Assembly: GCA_045837725.1 (NCBI GenBank)
Contig: JBEWZL010000087.1
Location: 1-64,000, forward strand
From: Vermamoeba vermiformis
Lineage: Eukaryota > Tubulinea > Echinamoebida
DNA: 64,000 nucleotides
Direction: 5' to 3'
The position numbers were made by a program, and so were the translations under genes. Below are positions 12,298 through 23,851 of this stretch, piece after piece. Position 1 is the stretch's first letter. The number at the start of each line of letters is the position of its first letter. The notes under the pieces are model-generated. The model had not been told where the DNA came from. It saw only the letters and a list, made by a program, of their open reading frames with translations, and did not search any database.

Positions 12298-13618
12298 GCC
12301 AACAATGAGCCTGCCGCAATTATTACCGCATTAACTATGAAGCCATCGAGCAATTCGACAACAATGATGTACATGCTAGAAGCTTTAACGGTGCGTGTAC
12401 AGCTTGAGCTCCAATCCCGAGTCGTGCACGAAGATCTTATTGCTGCTGAGTTAGTAAGCTTTCTTCATCACCTTAGCACGAGCATTAGGAAATTATTATT
12501 TTGTATTTTCCAAGCTTGCAGAGTTTATTGCAACGCAAATAACCAAAATTTTTTTCGAGGTCACGAATCTAATCCACCAAGCTAATCCTGATGGTCGCTG
12601 GCATCATATTCCAATGGAGCTTGAACGATCAACGTATTTTACTCCCTCGAGCAACAGTTCTTACAACTTCAAAACTACTCTCATGTGCACGACAGAGGGC
12701 AAGTTCGAGTTCACGTCGAGGATCCGCAACAATAAAGGAGGTATGTACATTACTAAATAATAGATACTTTACCAATATGACGAACTTGTTGTTATTTTGC
12801 CGTCATACAAGTATTTAATCGGATCTGAACTTTTTTCTTAGATTGGATCTGGATCGGTTCATATGGCTCTAATGCAATCGTGGACGTGTTCCCGCCTAAC
12901 CCTAACTCTAAGTGGACACAGGGACCACAATACAACGAAGTAGCACCGAACTTTTTTGTTGGAAATTTTATTGCCGCGAACCAGGTACGCATCCGACTTG
13001 AAAATATTGTATACTAGCAGTTATATTAATTGATATCGTATTGTCTATAGGCCGCTTCATTAGGCTTTACAGCAATTCTGAACATGGCTGAGGAACTTGA
13101 CGTCATAATTCCTGCTACTGAGGGCGTGGCGCCGATTCAATACAAAAAGATTCCTGTCCCTGGTACGCATTTTAAATATTCGCAAATATACTAGCATTTA
13201 ATTTCATTGAGGCCTCAAAACACATCCGATCTTGAACAAAGATCCGGTTTAGTTTATTTGTTTCTCGCACGAGAAATTCATCTTATGTAGTTTTTGATTA
13301 CATATATTAATAGCGAACTAACAAATTGTTGTACGATTAGACGGAGCTTCTCATCCGATCGCAACTCCACTCGTTGCTCAAGCAGTGGATTGGATCGAGC
13401 AAATGTTGGCTGACGGACGCAAAGTCTTGGTGCATTGCAGGGCGGGAATAGGACGGTCAGGGTCTATCGGTATAGCCTATCTCTATAAGACTAATCCTAC
13501 ATGGAGCTACGACCAGGTGACGAAGTTCATCTGGTCAAAAAAGCCCGATGTTTATCCGCACAAGAATTTGCACGAGAGTTTGAATCGATTGTACCCTAGA
13601 GCTGTAGAACCTACCTGA
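12298..13618 (+). CDS. Dual-specificity phosphatase-like protein with extra N-terminal domain
   Basis: Exons: 12298-12453, 12524-12740, 12842-12984, 13051-13162, 13341-13618; 301 aa, in frame. The C-terminal half is a dual-specificity/atypical protein phosphatase: NFFVGNFIAANQAASLGFTA, a general-acid region around IPVPD, then the active-site loop HCRAGIGRSG (HCx5R, Cys nucleophile and Arg both present) with the expected helix after it. The N-terminal ~140 residues hold a separate domain (FFEVTNLIHQANPDGRWHHIPM, then GKFEFTSRI and DWIWIGSYGSNAIVDVFPPN) that looks like a beta-sandwich, possibly carbohydrate-binding-like. That would recall laforin-type fusions, but I cannot confirm it. ATG 12298 is the first in-frame Met; a further upstream exon is possible. 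Substrate unknown. Confidence 0.8.
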
Positions 13619-14042
13619 GAAGTGACATACTATTGTGCTATTTATTCCTAATAAACTGCCTAAAATTTTTGGGTCTCGTAAGTACCTGGTAGATAATGAT
13701 GATCACTAACGTTATAAGATTGTAGCTGATGGGCTAGGCTGGGCGATTATTTGATTTAAATTCTTCGCATTTTTTTCCGGCCAACACAAAAAAAGCCCTG
13801 GCAAAAGAATTGAATTGATTCGATTTATCAAACACAACACCTCCTGATATTACTTTACACTGGCATACAATAACACAACCATTGAAACTTACGTTAGTTT
13901 CTCAGATAACTGGCCAGATCTAATATTAATGACGTTTTAGTTTCGTGACCGATCTTGAATTTTATTTGCACGGTTTTTGAAAAGCAGCAAACAGCACACC
14001 CGAGTGAGATACGTGTACTAAAATTTGGTGGCATAAATATTA
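13619..14042. other. Intergenic region
   Basis: AT-rich spacer between the phosphatase stop and the start of the two-module gene, both on the plus strand. Poly(A)-signal-like AATAAA elements lie near 13650. Nothing else is recognised. Confidence 0.4.
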
Positions 14043-17000
14043 ATGGGTAAGCACTCTCTTTAAATTCTAATTTAAATCCAAATCCGAATCTGTCAGTCAG
14101 AATCTTTATTAATCTGATTTACAATTATTTTAAAAAATTTATGACTATTAGACACTTATTTAAATACAACAATATTAATTTTGAAATGTTGCAGATCTGA
14201 ATGATGGCGTTCAAGAACAACCACAAGAAGCGAGTACCCAGTATGTGCTTAATTTATAATCAACAAACCAGACGCTTGGCGTAATAACGTTTATGTAGGT
14301 GTCACCTCCGCTGTGTGCGAGTAAAAGATCTTGGCTCAAGACTACGTCCAGGACAGGAGCGGAGCGAAAAAATCCTTGAAAAGGCTCGCCCTCTACCTCC
14401 TGACAATCGACTTGCAACTCGCACAGTCTATTGGTTCATCGCACTAGAACAAATTACTCCTCGATTCAGTAATCCCGACTCATTCGTCTGGAAGGAGTGT
14501 TTTGAATATATGGATGGCTATGGAGTCCTTCATTACCTTGCTCAAATAGAAATGAAGTCTTCACAACCAGCGGCACTTGAGTTTGTTTTTTCCAATAGCA
14601 ATATTGTGATGCACATTGAATTTGACAAACAAACAAAAGACAAACCTTCAATGATAGCCTATGGGACAGGCAACAACACGAATCAACCTACTGATGCACA
14701 GCACAACACACCCCCTCAACAGACAAGTGTTGAAATATGTACAGCTCATATTGCACCCCCAATTGCCTATGGTGATGGTCTACAACGTCCGTCAAGCAAG
14801 CCCCTCATCATCAATATACTTCTTTTAGTTCCTGACTTTGAAGAATATGTTGATATGGTTGATTGTGCCTTACTCAAATTGGGATTCAAGAAAGAAGTCA
14901 GCTCGAACACTCAGCAGCAACTTTATAGTGAATTGGATCTGATAGACAAAGAACGCCATATTTTGCTGTTTCCCTATGGTGACATAAGCAGATTTCGCAA
15001 ATTGTCTGATTATTTACCCCGTGCAAGTGAAGTCATTTTGCTTCTGGAGAATGAAATGGAACAGCAAAATGACATTGTGGCAATAACACAAGTAATTAAT
15101 GTCAAAACAGCTTTCAATGATGAAATCAAAGACACCATTTGGAAGTTTGTTCTGAAAACAGCTACTTTTGGGGACTTAGAACTTGATTACTCAACGCTAA
15201 GTGGCTCTGTAAAGAAGATATTTTCTATCCATGAACTTTATGGAATAGTTGGAGGTGCTAGCTGCAAGAAACAAGAGTGTTATGACAACTTAGTTGAGAC
15301 ATTCACTGATTTTATGTCAGAATGGATTCTTCATGACAGAATAGTTAGAAATATTCAACAGAATATGTTTATTTGCTTCAAGTTTGAACCATCTCCCATC
15401 AAGGCTTTTACTGAATATGCTTCAAAAACTCTCATCATTGAGAAGATAGCTCATCATTTCAAAGATCAGCTAGTAATAGTCCACGGTAGTGTTCTCTTAT
15501 ACATTCACTGTCCTTCATATCTTCCATGGTACATTCTTCAACATGAGGAAGAGATATTCAACACCCTCTCTGCAGAAGGGCTGACAGAGATCTATGAGTG
15601 TTTCATAGATGATGTTGAAGCATCCATGAAACGAGAAGATAATCAAGAGTTTGTGGACGAGTTGCTTTTTTTGAAAGAACAAATGATCAGTGAAGGAATT
15701 GCTGAGACACCACCACTTCATCAGTAAGTTGTTGGTAACAAATATTATTCTAATACTTTAATAGTAGATTTTCAGTTTACAAATCAAGTGACTTGGAAGA
15801 CACTTTGGAATCTCAAAAAAAGGTTGACTTGCCTGTGAGTTAAATGCCATCTCTTTTAAGAAATTTAAAAGCAGAATTAACCAAAAGTTTAGGGTCCAGT
15901 AAAAGACTTTCCAAAGAGGGATTCAGTTAAAGAAGAGAATCAAAAGTAAGTACATTATTGAGTGTGGTTCTCAAAAATCCCAACATGTAATCGATTATGA
16001 AGGGAGGATTCAGTAGAAGAAAAGAATACCCAAACTCCATCTGTCCAAACGTCAGTGTTGGCACAAAGCAATCACATTTCTAATTTAATTTTAAGGAGTC
16101 GTATACATTTTGCACGAGCCAAAGATGTAGTACGACTGGCATCATCAGATCAGAGAAATCAAAGGGTTGTTGAAATATCACAACCCCTGCTACCTCAAGG
16201 CAATTCTCTTACTGCACGGGCAATTTATTGGTTTGTTACTACTGAACCAGTGGAGCTTCTAACTAAAGGCACAAAGTTGTTTACTGAAATAAGGGAGAGT
16301 ATTACTTTTGCTGCTTCAAATGGCATAACTTACTACTTGAATCAAGTGCACTTTCGCACAAACAAGCAAGAAACCCTTTGCTTTAGGTTTCCTGATGGGA
16401 GTGTAGAAACTATCTATTTGAATTGGCCATATAGAAACAAACGAGCCACACTCCCTCCTACAAACATGGGTGCACAACCAATGCTGATATCCCACAATGA
16501 CTTGCAGCTCGACGATGAATCTCAAACAGCAACTAACTACAGAATACAACCATTCAACACTGATTATTATGACTCTATATACCAGTTTGGAAGCAACATC
16601 AACTCACCCAATAGTAACATCAGTGGCATGCAATTTTGGGGCCAAGCCTTGCCTGAAACCCTGTTTCAAGTCCAGACTCCACCACAAGTTCTTCCAAATG
16701 GCATGCAAGTTGCTTCAACTGAAGCACTCATTGTTAACTTGCTTCTGCTGGTCCCGGACAACAATGAGTACATCCAAATGGCACAATCGACACTCATTGA
16801 TTGTGGGTTCATGGAGGAAGTCAGCTCGACAACTCAACAGTGCCTGTATAGTCTTAAAATGACTAACTCCATTCGACATGTACTGCTATTTCCCTATGGA
16901 AAGGCTGCCAGATTGCTTGTTTTGAATGATTACTTGCCTGCAACAAGTGAAGTCATTTTGCTACTCGAAAATCAAGACGGGCAAGAAGACCCTCTCATGG

Positions 17001-17371
17001 CCATCTCTCACATTACCAACTTTGGCCCTGTGACATGGGAGTTCGCTGTCAAAGGAGCTGATTTTAGACCCATAGAGCTCAACTACTCAACGCTAGCGCA
17101 GTCAGTGAAGCTAGTACTATCCATCAAGCAACTGCGCGAAGTTGTCGTTGGTGGTGCTTCTTGGAGAAAAGGTCTTGGTGCTGCTCAGCTGGCTGATCCG
17201 TTCAAGAATTTCTTCTTGCAGTGGACGCTGGCACGTGTCGCCGAACGTGTTGTTCAGAACATTTTTATTTGCTTCAAATACGAGCCTAAACGAGTTATAG
17301 CCAGAACTGAATATGCTGCAATTACCTTAGCTGCACTTGGTATAGATTATGACGTGTCAGTCCATGGTTAA
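14043..17371 (+). CDS. Two-module member of the unknown tandem family (copies 3 and 4 in one frame)
   Basis: Exon model: 14043-14046, 14195-14240, 14299-15723, 15768-15834, 15893-15945, 16003-16050, 16096-17371. These join in one frame to about 972 aa, so two copies of the family module (about 14299-15723 and 16096-17371) appear to be read as one protein. The linker repeats the KxxDSVEE motif seen at the start of copy 1. Each module has the YWF(I/V)xxE motif and the LLLVPD...CFK(F/Y)EP region. The second module stops abruptly at VHG, where paralogues continue with the xxVLVYxxCPxYxxWY stretch, and neither module has the C-terminal HSGLQ/NSH part. It may be a genuine tandem-domain protein or two truncated gene copies that happen to remain open. 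Codon use is more AT-rich than in copy 2. The one-codon first exon (ATGG) is the weakest part of the model. Confidence 0.55.
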
Positions 17372-17453
17372 ATTCTTAAGGTTACAAAGATTATCAAAAC
17401 ATTTGCACACTTTAGTAATAAAACAAATATTTACATTCTCTGCTACACCATTT

Positions 17454-20111
17454 CTACACTTCAACACACGTGGCACGACAGCGCGACACCAACCAGGTGG
17501 GCAAAGGACAACGCCAAGGAATGTTCGATGCATCGCACAGCTGAAACTGCGGAGTCTTCTGCGTGTCTGCGGTCACTTGAAACACGGAAAAGTTGTTGTG
17601 CGAGATGTTGAATATCCTCACACTCGTGATCAGTTGATACTCGCTGAAGACCAGTGAGCCGTTGAACTTGTTGCCACCGAGTTTGATCGTGTGAAGGAAC
17701 GGCAAGAACAAAGTATTTGGCTCGCCTGTCAGCTGATTGCCTTCAAAGTTGATCGACTCCGTCATCATGTCAAGTTTTGGTACCGCGCCTGAGAGCTGAT
17801 TGTAGCTTAAATCAATTCTCAAAAACGCGAGGTAGGGCATGTCTGGAATTGTGCCGACGAGTTTGTTGTGTGACAAGTTGATCTCCATCAAGTTCGTGTG
17901 ATTGGTGAGGCTTGGCGCGATTGTGCCAGTCAGCTGGTTGTGACTCAAGTCCAACATGTGCAAGTTATTGGGCTTAAAGATGCTGGCAGGGATCGTGCCC
18001 GAGAGGTCGTTGAAGGCCAGGTACAAGTAACGCAGCGCTTGCATTCGAGCGATTGACTCTGGGATCGTGCCGGTGAGGTTGTTGAAGCGAAGATCAAGCA
18101 TGGTCAGATTGACGAGATTGCCGATGCTGTCAGGGATCGTGCCGTGCAGTGAGTTGGTCGAGACATCGAGCTCTGTCACGACTCCATTTGAGCACACAAC
18201 ACCTGCCCACTGACAGGGCTTGGCGCCTGAATCCATCCAGTACTGGCTTATGCGCCATCCACTACCTCCTGCTGCCGCGTACAAGTCACGAAGTGCTTGG
18301 AGTTGACTGTCCGGGATCATGTCGTCTTCAGCTGTTTGTCCACTTGGCGTCGATCCTCCGTTACCGTAAGTGAAGAGCAGCACACCGAGAACAACTGCAA
18401 TGACTGCAAACGCACTCAAAAGACCCAAAGTCCATCGCCAAAAGATTGGTTGAGAGGCCTTTTTTGTTTCGTGGCCGTCACTGACTGACATCGGAGTGAA
18501 TGTTCTCCGTTGCTTGTGTCGATCTTTTTTGATGAACTCCTCGTATATTGAATCTATTGTCTTTTGAATTCGTTCCGTTTTTGAAGTCAGATCCTGGATG
18601 TCGTTGAAGTTGGCACGAACTGACTCGCTTAGATATGGTATCAGAGACTCATAGTCGACATGAAGAATACCTAGATGCCGTCCATGTTAGATGGATACTA
18701 AAGAGAATCACAATTGATTTAATAGAACTCACCATCAATGAGTTGAACAGCCTCGGGAACAACACTCTCCACTTGTTGTGCAATGTAGCCAACAAATCGT
18801 CTGTTCGTGTCTGGATGCACTCCTTGCTTGAACTTGTAGTGCACGCCATCGATTTGAAGTAGTGTGTCTCGACAGTCCTTGTCTAATTGTGACACGTGTC
18901 AGTCACATTACTCACAAGCCAGTAAAGCGAGACCGGTCGCGAGAGGCGTAATCTCGTACTCTAACCGCTGTCGCTTACGTACCTTCAACAAGTAGCCTGA
19001 TGTCCTCTTTGATATTGATGTCTGATGACTTGTAGAAGTTCAATGCTCTGAAGTTTCCAACGACTTCTGCATTGCCGTTGTAAAGTACCATGTAATTCTC
19101 GTCCCTAAACAAATAGGTCATCACAGTTAGCTACGCGAGTTGTATGAGAGGTGAATTTGCCATGCAAAATCAATAATTTTGAGACTTACTGCGGTTGAAC
19201 CTGATGCGCCATCTGCTGACCTTGAAATAGTGATAGCTGTCCCGAACTATAATCGTGCTGCGAACCACTATTGCAATCATATATTAGGATTATACTGTTG
19301 TTTTGAGTCTTTAAGAACTTACAAAGATCCATCCACAACGTGGCTCGTATCTGGACTGGAAGTTGAATGAGATTCAGCAACGTATCCAACGTGATAATCC
19401 TCTGCAGGACTGTAATTATATGTCTCATCTCGACTGCTTTCAGCTTCAAGAGGACTTTCAATGCTAATCTGATTGTTGAAATTTGTGTTGTTGTTGACGT
19501 TGTTATTGGTGGCCCAATCGAGTGGTACGCACACTAAAATATTTTGTAATCAATAATTAATCCCCGATTAAAAGCTTTCGTACGGGTAAGTAAATTAATG
19601 AAATTGTGGATCGAAACGCAAGACCCCAAAACTAATATTCAATGCAATATAGTTGGGGTTTGATCGTACCTTCGTCATCTACAGCACCTTGGCGCTTTTT
19701 GGGTAATAATTCGAAAACGCTGGATGCCGCTTGCTGAACGAAAAGTCCATCCGCATAATAGTTGAGTGAAATTCGGACTAATTGCTCTGGCAGCTTTCTA
19801 AAATCGAACATGCCATTATTGACTTTAATTCTAATTGTAATTCCTTCGACTGTATTAGTGAACGCATTGTTTTTAAAGTAAACTGGATTTCTTTTGGCCC
19901 AAGTTGCCCAATTGTTTGTGAATGTTCGTGCCTTATTTTCCTCGTTTGCCAGGCATAATAATTCTAATTGATAAAAATAATTTGAGGTTGATTTTTTACT
20001 GCGCAGGATAAATCCAAAATTGGGATCTTCTTGAGGGACTATATCAAAGCCCTCGGGGCAGTTTAAAGGCACGTAAAGCCTAAATATATTTCTTACGTGC
20101 ACCTTCTGCAT
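17454..20111 (-). CDS. MYRF-like self-cleaving membrane protein with LRR ectodomain (C)
   Basis: Exons (minus): 20111-19670, 19533-19323, 19267-19190, 19104-18983, 18882-18733, 18670-17454; 739 aa, in frame. The start is ATG 20111 (MQKVHVRNIFRLYVPL), matching its paralogues; an ATG upstream at 20243 is open but not conserved. The N-terminal domain ends LPKKRQG (NLS-like) followed by VCVPLDW. The ICA domain has ENYMVLYNGNAEVVGNF, SSDINIKEDI and GYIAQQVESVVPEAV. The membrane span is WTLGLLSAFAVIAVVLGVLL. The ectodomain has CQWAGVVC, regular LxGTIPxS repeats and a Cys-rich C-cap (CPLPTWLVSRCRATC). It lies about 6 kb from gene B, with the phosphatase and the two-module gene in between, and its 3' end converges on the latter with an 82-bp gap. 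Confidence 0.85.
18890..18901. promoter_or_regulatory. 12-bp palindrome TGACACGTGTCA in intron of gene C
   Basis: Third occurrence of the palindrome at the equivalent intron position, although the rest of this intron no longer resembles those of A and B. That retention is the reason to list it. Confidence 0.4.
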
Positions 20112-20512
20112 TATGTTCGAAATTTGAATAATGACAACGTCAAAAAATTTTGACAAGCACTTGTTGACATCCTGTCGTGATCCGAATAATACGCGAAGAT
20201 TTTGCTCCAATAACACAATAGGACAGTGAAAATATGTTATCATGAATAGGCAATGCCTAATATTTACATCCTATCTAATTTACATAATTTACAATGAATC
20301 AGCGTTTTCTTCCAATCAAAGCCTCCAAATCCGCTTTTCACCAATGAATACATCAATTGAGTTATATTAATTGGCTACTCATTAATCTCCAGCAGTCAAA
20401 ATCACGAGCAGGATCGCCCTGTCGTTGGGCTTTGAGATCGAGATCTGTCAGGCATTGGCTCGAAGCTTAGAAGATACCGCCAAAGGTATTTACACGAGCG
20501 TTAGAAAATTCT

Positions 20513-21460
20513 TTAAAAATAGCTCGGAGGATAGCTTTGTTGTTGCTCAAACTCCCACATCCTATTAAATAGCGGGATTAGATATTGCTCTTGTTTCTCG
20601 TTGATTTAATGTGGTGAATATTATAAAAATGAGGTATTTCGTACTTACTGGTCATTACTGGACTCGTCAGAAGTAAACAATTCGCTGTGATCGAGCTCAA
20701 ATTCGACGCCGTTACTTGGAAAAGTTATTGATTAATTTGTGGACGGATTTTAACGCGGAAATCAAACTTACTATGCCAAGGGACTTTGTATGGCGCTAAT
20801 AGATTGCTCAGATTCGTCAACGCGCGGTTGCTCCTCTTGATCTGAAACTGGATTCTCCTCAGGCAAACTTGGAAGAGGCGCTAGGGACTCCAAAACGGGG
20901 TTGACGATTGTATGTTGCAGATCTTGCCAATGCATAGGAATACAAGCTGAAAATGACTCGAGTTAATAAAAAGCTTTGTGAACGCAGATCGGATCCCATT
21001 GAGAAACTTGTGAAATTGACTTACTTTCTTCGTCGATGGGACCCTGACGCTTCTTAGGTAGCAAGTTAACTACAGAGGTCGCTCCTTGTTGCATTAGAGC
21101 ACCGTCAATGTAGCAGCCGATTGAGAAGAGAATGAGAAGATCTTCAACTTTACGAAAATCAAACAATCCGTAGTTAATCTTAACGCGGATCGTGACTCCT
21201 TCGACGCAGTTGTCGTCAGCGTTGGTTCTGAAGTAGATCGGATTGCGTTTAGCCCAAGTACCCCAGTTCAGCAGTGTTTGCGCGTCTTTGTCCTCATCGG
21301 CGAGACGGATGAGCTCCAATCTGTAGTCGTATTGATGACGCATCTTCTTATTGACCAAAGCGAAGCCAAAAGGTTTCTGGACCGGTACGATCTCGTAGCC
21401 TTGAGGCAACTGTAAAGGCACAAACAGTCTGAAGATGTTTCGTATGTGGACCTTCTGCAT
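20513..21460 (-). CDS. Short soluble paralogue of the MYRF-LRR family (D)
   Basis: Exons (minus): 21460-21025, 20946-20772, 20714-20649, 20561-20513; 241 aa, in frame, ending PPSYF. It has the same N-terminal domain (MQKVHIRNIFRLFVPLQLP), the NLS-like LPKKRQG and the family motif, here TCIPMHW, then an acidic Glu/Asp/Ser-rich tail. It lacks the self-cleaving ICA domain, the membrane span and the LRRs. If the N-terminal domain is the nuclear effector, this protein would not need release from a membrane: it could act constitutively, compete for sites, or mix with released fragments. All of that is inference. It lies just upstream of gene C on the same strand with about 400 bp between them. Confidence 0.72.
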
Positions 21461-22320
21461 TGTGAGTAGTTGTTAACCTATGTAAACAAATGATATGGTA
21501 CGGCAGAAATTGATATTTAAACCAACGGCCGTTAAAAAATTGACACGCATCGTCCTACAATGAGACCGTTTCACAACACGGTTCCAGAGATTCGGATTTG
21601 CACCAAGGGCACTAAAATTCATTCTGAAAGCGGGAGAGCTTGCGATAATTCTATTAAATAATATGTATGGCATTAGTGATAATTTAAAGGTCCTATAAGC
21701 TGTATAATATCGATTTTAAGTTGTTTGTGATTCCACACGTGGGATCTAATTCGAGCTTCAAAGAATTATTTCTATGAAGATCACACGTATACGTACCGCA
21801 AACGCACACTTCTCAAGAAAGCTGCGAAGAACCTAAGAAATAGGGTACACCCCTTACTTTTCTATTGAATAGTTGTCCCTCTGACACTTCAGTGAATCCA
21901 TCCGCTGAATCCGATGCTCTCGTAGTGACTTTTGCAGCCATGATCATTTGCATCATAAATTTGGCAAATATTATACATGCTGAGAACATCCGAGCCGTTA
22001 CGAGAAGCATAGAGCCACGTAATACAACCATCCCGGAGCCGATGTGGCTTTGCCAGGAAGATCAAGTAGGCCCGCAGCTCGAAACTTCTCGGACATAACT
22101 AGCCTAAATATAACTCCGTCAGTTAGTGTTGGTCCAGATGGTACGAATCAGTAAGATAAATATCTTGGCGCGACCTTACTGAAAACTCGTATCATTTTCG
22201 TTTGTCAATGTCGCGCAAACAAAACGTCTATTCATAATTTGTATTTGCATTAATACTAATTTGTATACTATATACAGATCGTATTTTCAGACTGTTTCAA
22301 ACAAAAGCTAATTACCTCAT
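21461..22320. other. Intergenic region
   Basis: 860-bp spacer between gene D (minus) and the epimerase gene (plus), so divergent promoters are expected. Open frames around 21813-22098 overlap on both strands and look accidental. No RNA gene or repeat was seen. Confidence 0.45.
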
Positions 22321-23746
22321 ATGGCTAGCGTGTTTATCGTCGGTGCTTCTGGGTATATCGGCCTTGGTGTAGCAACAGCATTCAGACGTGCAGGTATTCT
22401 AATATAATAGTAAAATAGTATTAATATTTAATAAATATAAAATCAAAACAATATCGTGATATTGCGAGCGTCAAACTAAAAATTGCGATCAACAGGATGG
22501 AAAGTTTTTGGACTGGTTCGCTCTGAAGAAAAGGCTGCAGATTTAAGAAAACTTGAAATAATTCCAGTTATTGGGTAATTATTTTATAAATATTTAAAGA
22601 TGAATTACTTGCCTTTCCCGAAAATCAGAAGTCATTATTATTCCTTCAGTTCTGACGGCAGATCCATCAAGCTTTATTGACTCGTGTTCGCAGGGACCAA
22701 TCTTCTATCTCAAGTTATCGCGATGTGCTTAATGGCTGCTCGGTCATTGTAGATGCGATCGGATTCAATCAGCCAGCTTCTGGAAAGTTCTTGCAATCCG
22801 TAGTGGATATTCATTCTGAGCATATTGACACGTGCCCTCAAGCTTATACTCCATTATTCATATTTACTTCGGGAATTATGACTTACGGTTCCAGCGACAA
22901 GGTAACTTCGAATCCTGTTGACATCCAAACTCGACCGTGCAAGCTAAGGAGTGATATTAATAAACTTTATATCCAGGTATTAGATGAATCCGTCATACCT
23001 CAACCAAAGCTTCAAGACATGAAAGAGCGCAAATTGTTCGAAGATCGCGTGCTCAACACCACCAAACTTCGTACTGTCGTTGTTCGCCCTGGCTTCGTAT
23101 ACGGTATAGTATTAATGTCTATTATATGATATGCTACTAACAAATTCGTACCATAGGAGGCTCAGGTGGTGTCGTTAATGACTGGTTCTTCAACGTGCAG
23201 GTAGATGCGGATTTAGAACTCTTCGGTAGCGGTGACAAGCGATGGAGTTGGGTGCATGTCGATGACTTGAGCGAGGGATACTTGAAAATAGCACAGGCTG
23301 GTCCTTCAGTCGATCATCAAGTGTTCAATCTCGGCACTTTAGGTACGTTGCTCACGTGGATCTACTTGCTAAAAATTCCTTTCAAATTGCCTGACGAACG
23401 AATTTTTACCATTACCCTATAAAATGCACTGAATATTAGTACGGTGCAATTGTTGTGAAGGATTAAGCAAATGATCTTACCTTATCTTCTAGATGCGCCG
23501 CGCTATGAAGAGTTGCGAGTGGCTATGGCCAAGCAGGCTGGCTGGGACGAGAAGAAGCATAAAGTCGTGTATAAGCCGTTGCCTACTGAGCCTGGCCAAG
23601 AGCGCTGGGCCACCTTCGAAGGCACAGTGGTTGTGAGTCCCGCCAAAGCGATGAACTTGCTGGGATGGCAACCAAAGCACCTCGGTTACTTGAACGAGCT
23701 GGACGTGTACTACCAGTCTTACAAAGCTTGCAAGAGCCAGAAATAA
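22321..23746 (+). CDS. NAD(P)-dependent epimerase/dehydratase-like protein (extended SDR)
   Basis: Exons seen: 22321-22393, 22496-22574, a region from about 22650 to 23105, about 23158-23342, 23493-23746. The N-terminus MASVFIVGASGYIGLGVATA carries the GASGYIG dinucleotide-binding loop of extended short-chain dehydrogenases. Downstream are VIVDAIG, a FTSGIMTYGSS strand, RPGFVYG, WSWVHVDDL and FNLG, all typical of the epimerase family. A nucleotide-sugar or unknown carbonyl substrate is likely. The canonical YxxxK is not obvious, so catalysis may be altered. The junction between exon 2 and the third region (22575-22720) does not join in frame with any ordinary intron I could place; an indel or a very short intron is required. 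Probably cytosolic. Confidence 0.72.
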
Positions 23747-23851
23747 CGTCGGTGATAGTTTCCTATAATGTTAGTCGTCGCTGCATCCGCCGTAAGAGCA
23801 GATGTCGATCTCGAAGATAAAAAACTAAAATTTGAATTTAATTCGTTAATT

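Noticed and set aside
18902-18975. Possible tRNA or structured RNA in the intron of gene C
   Set aside because: The inverted short words there do not make a cloverleaf and there is no T-loop consensus.
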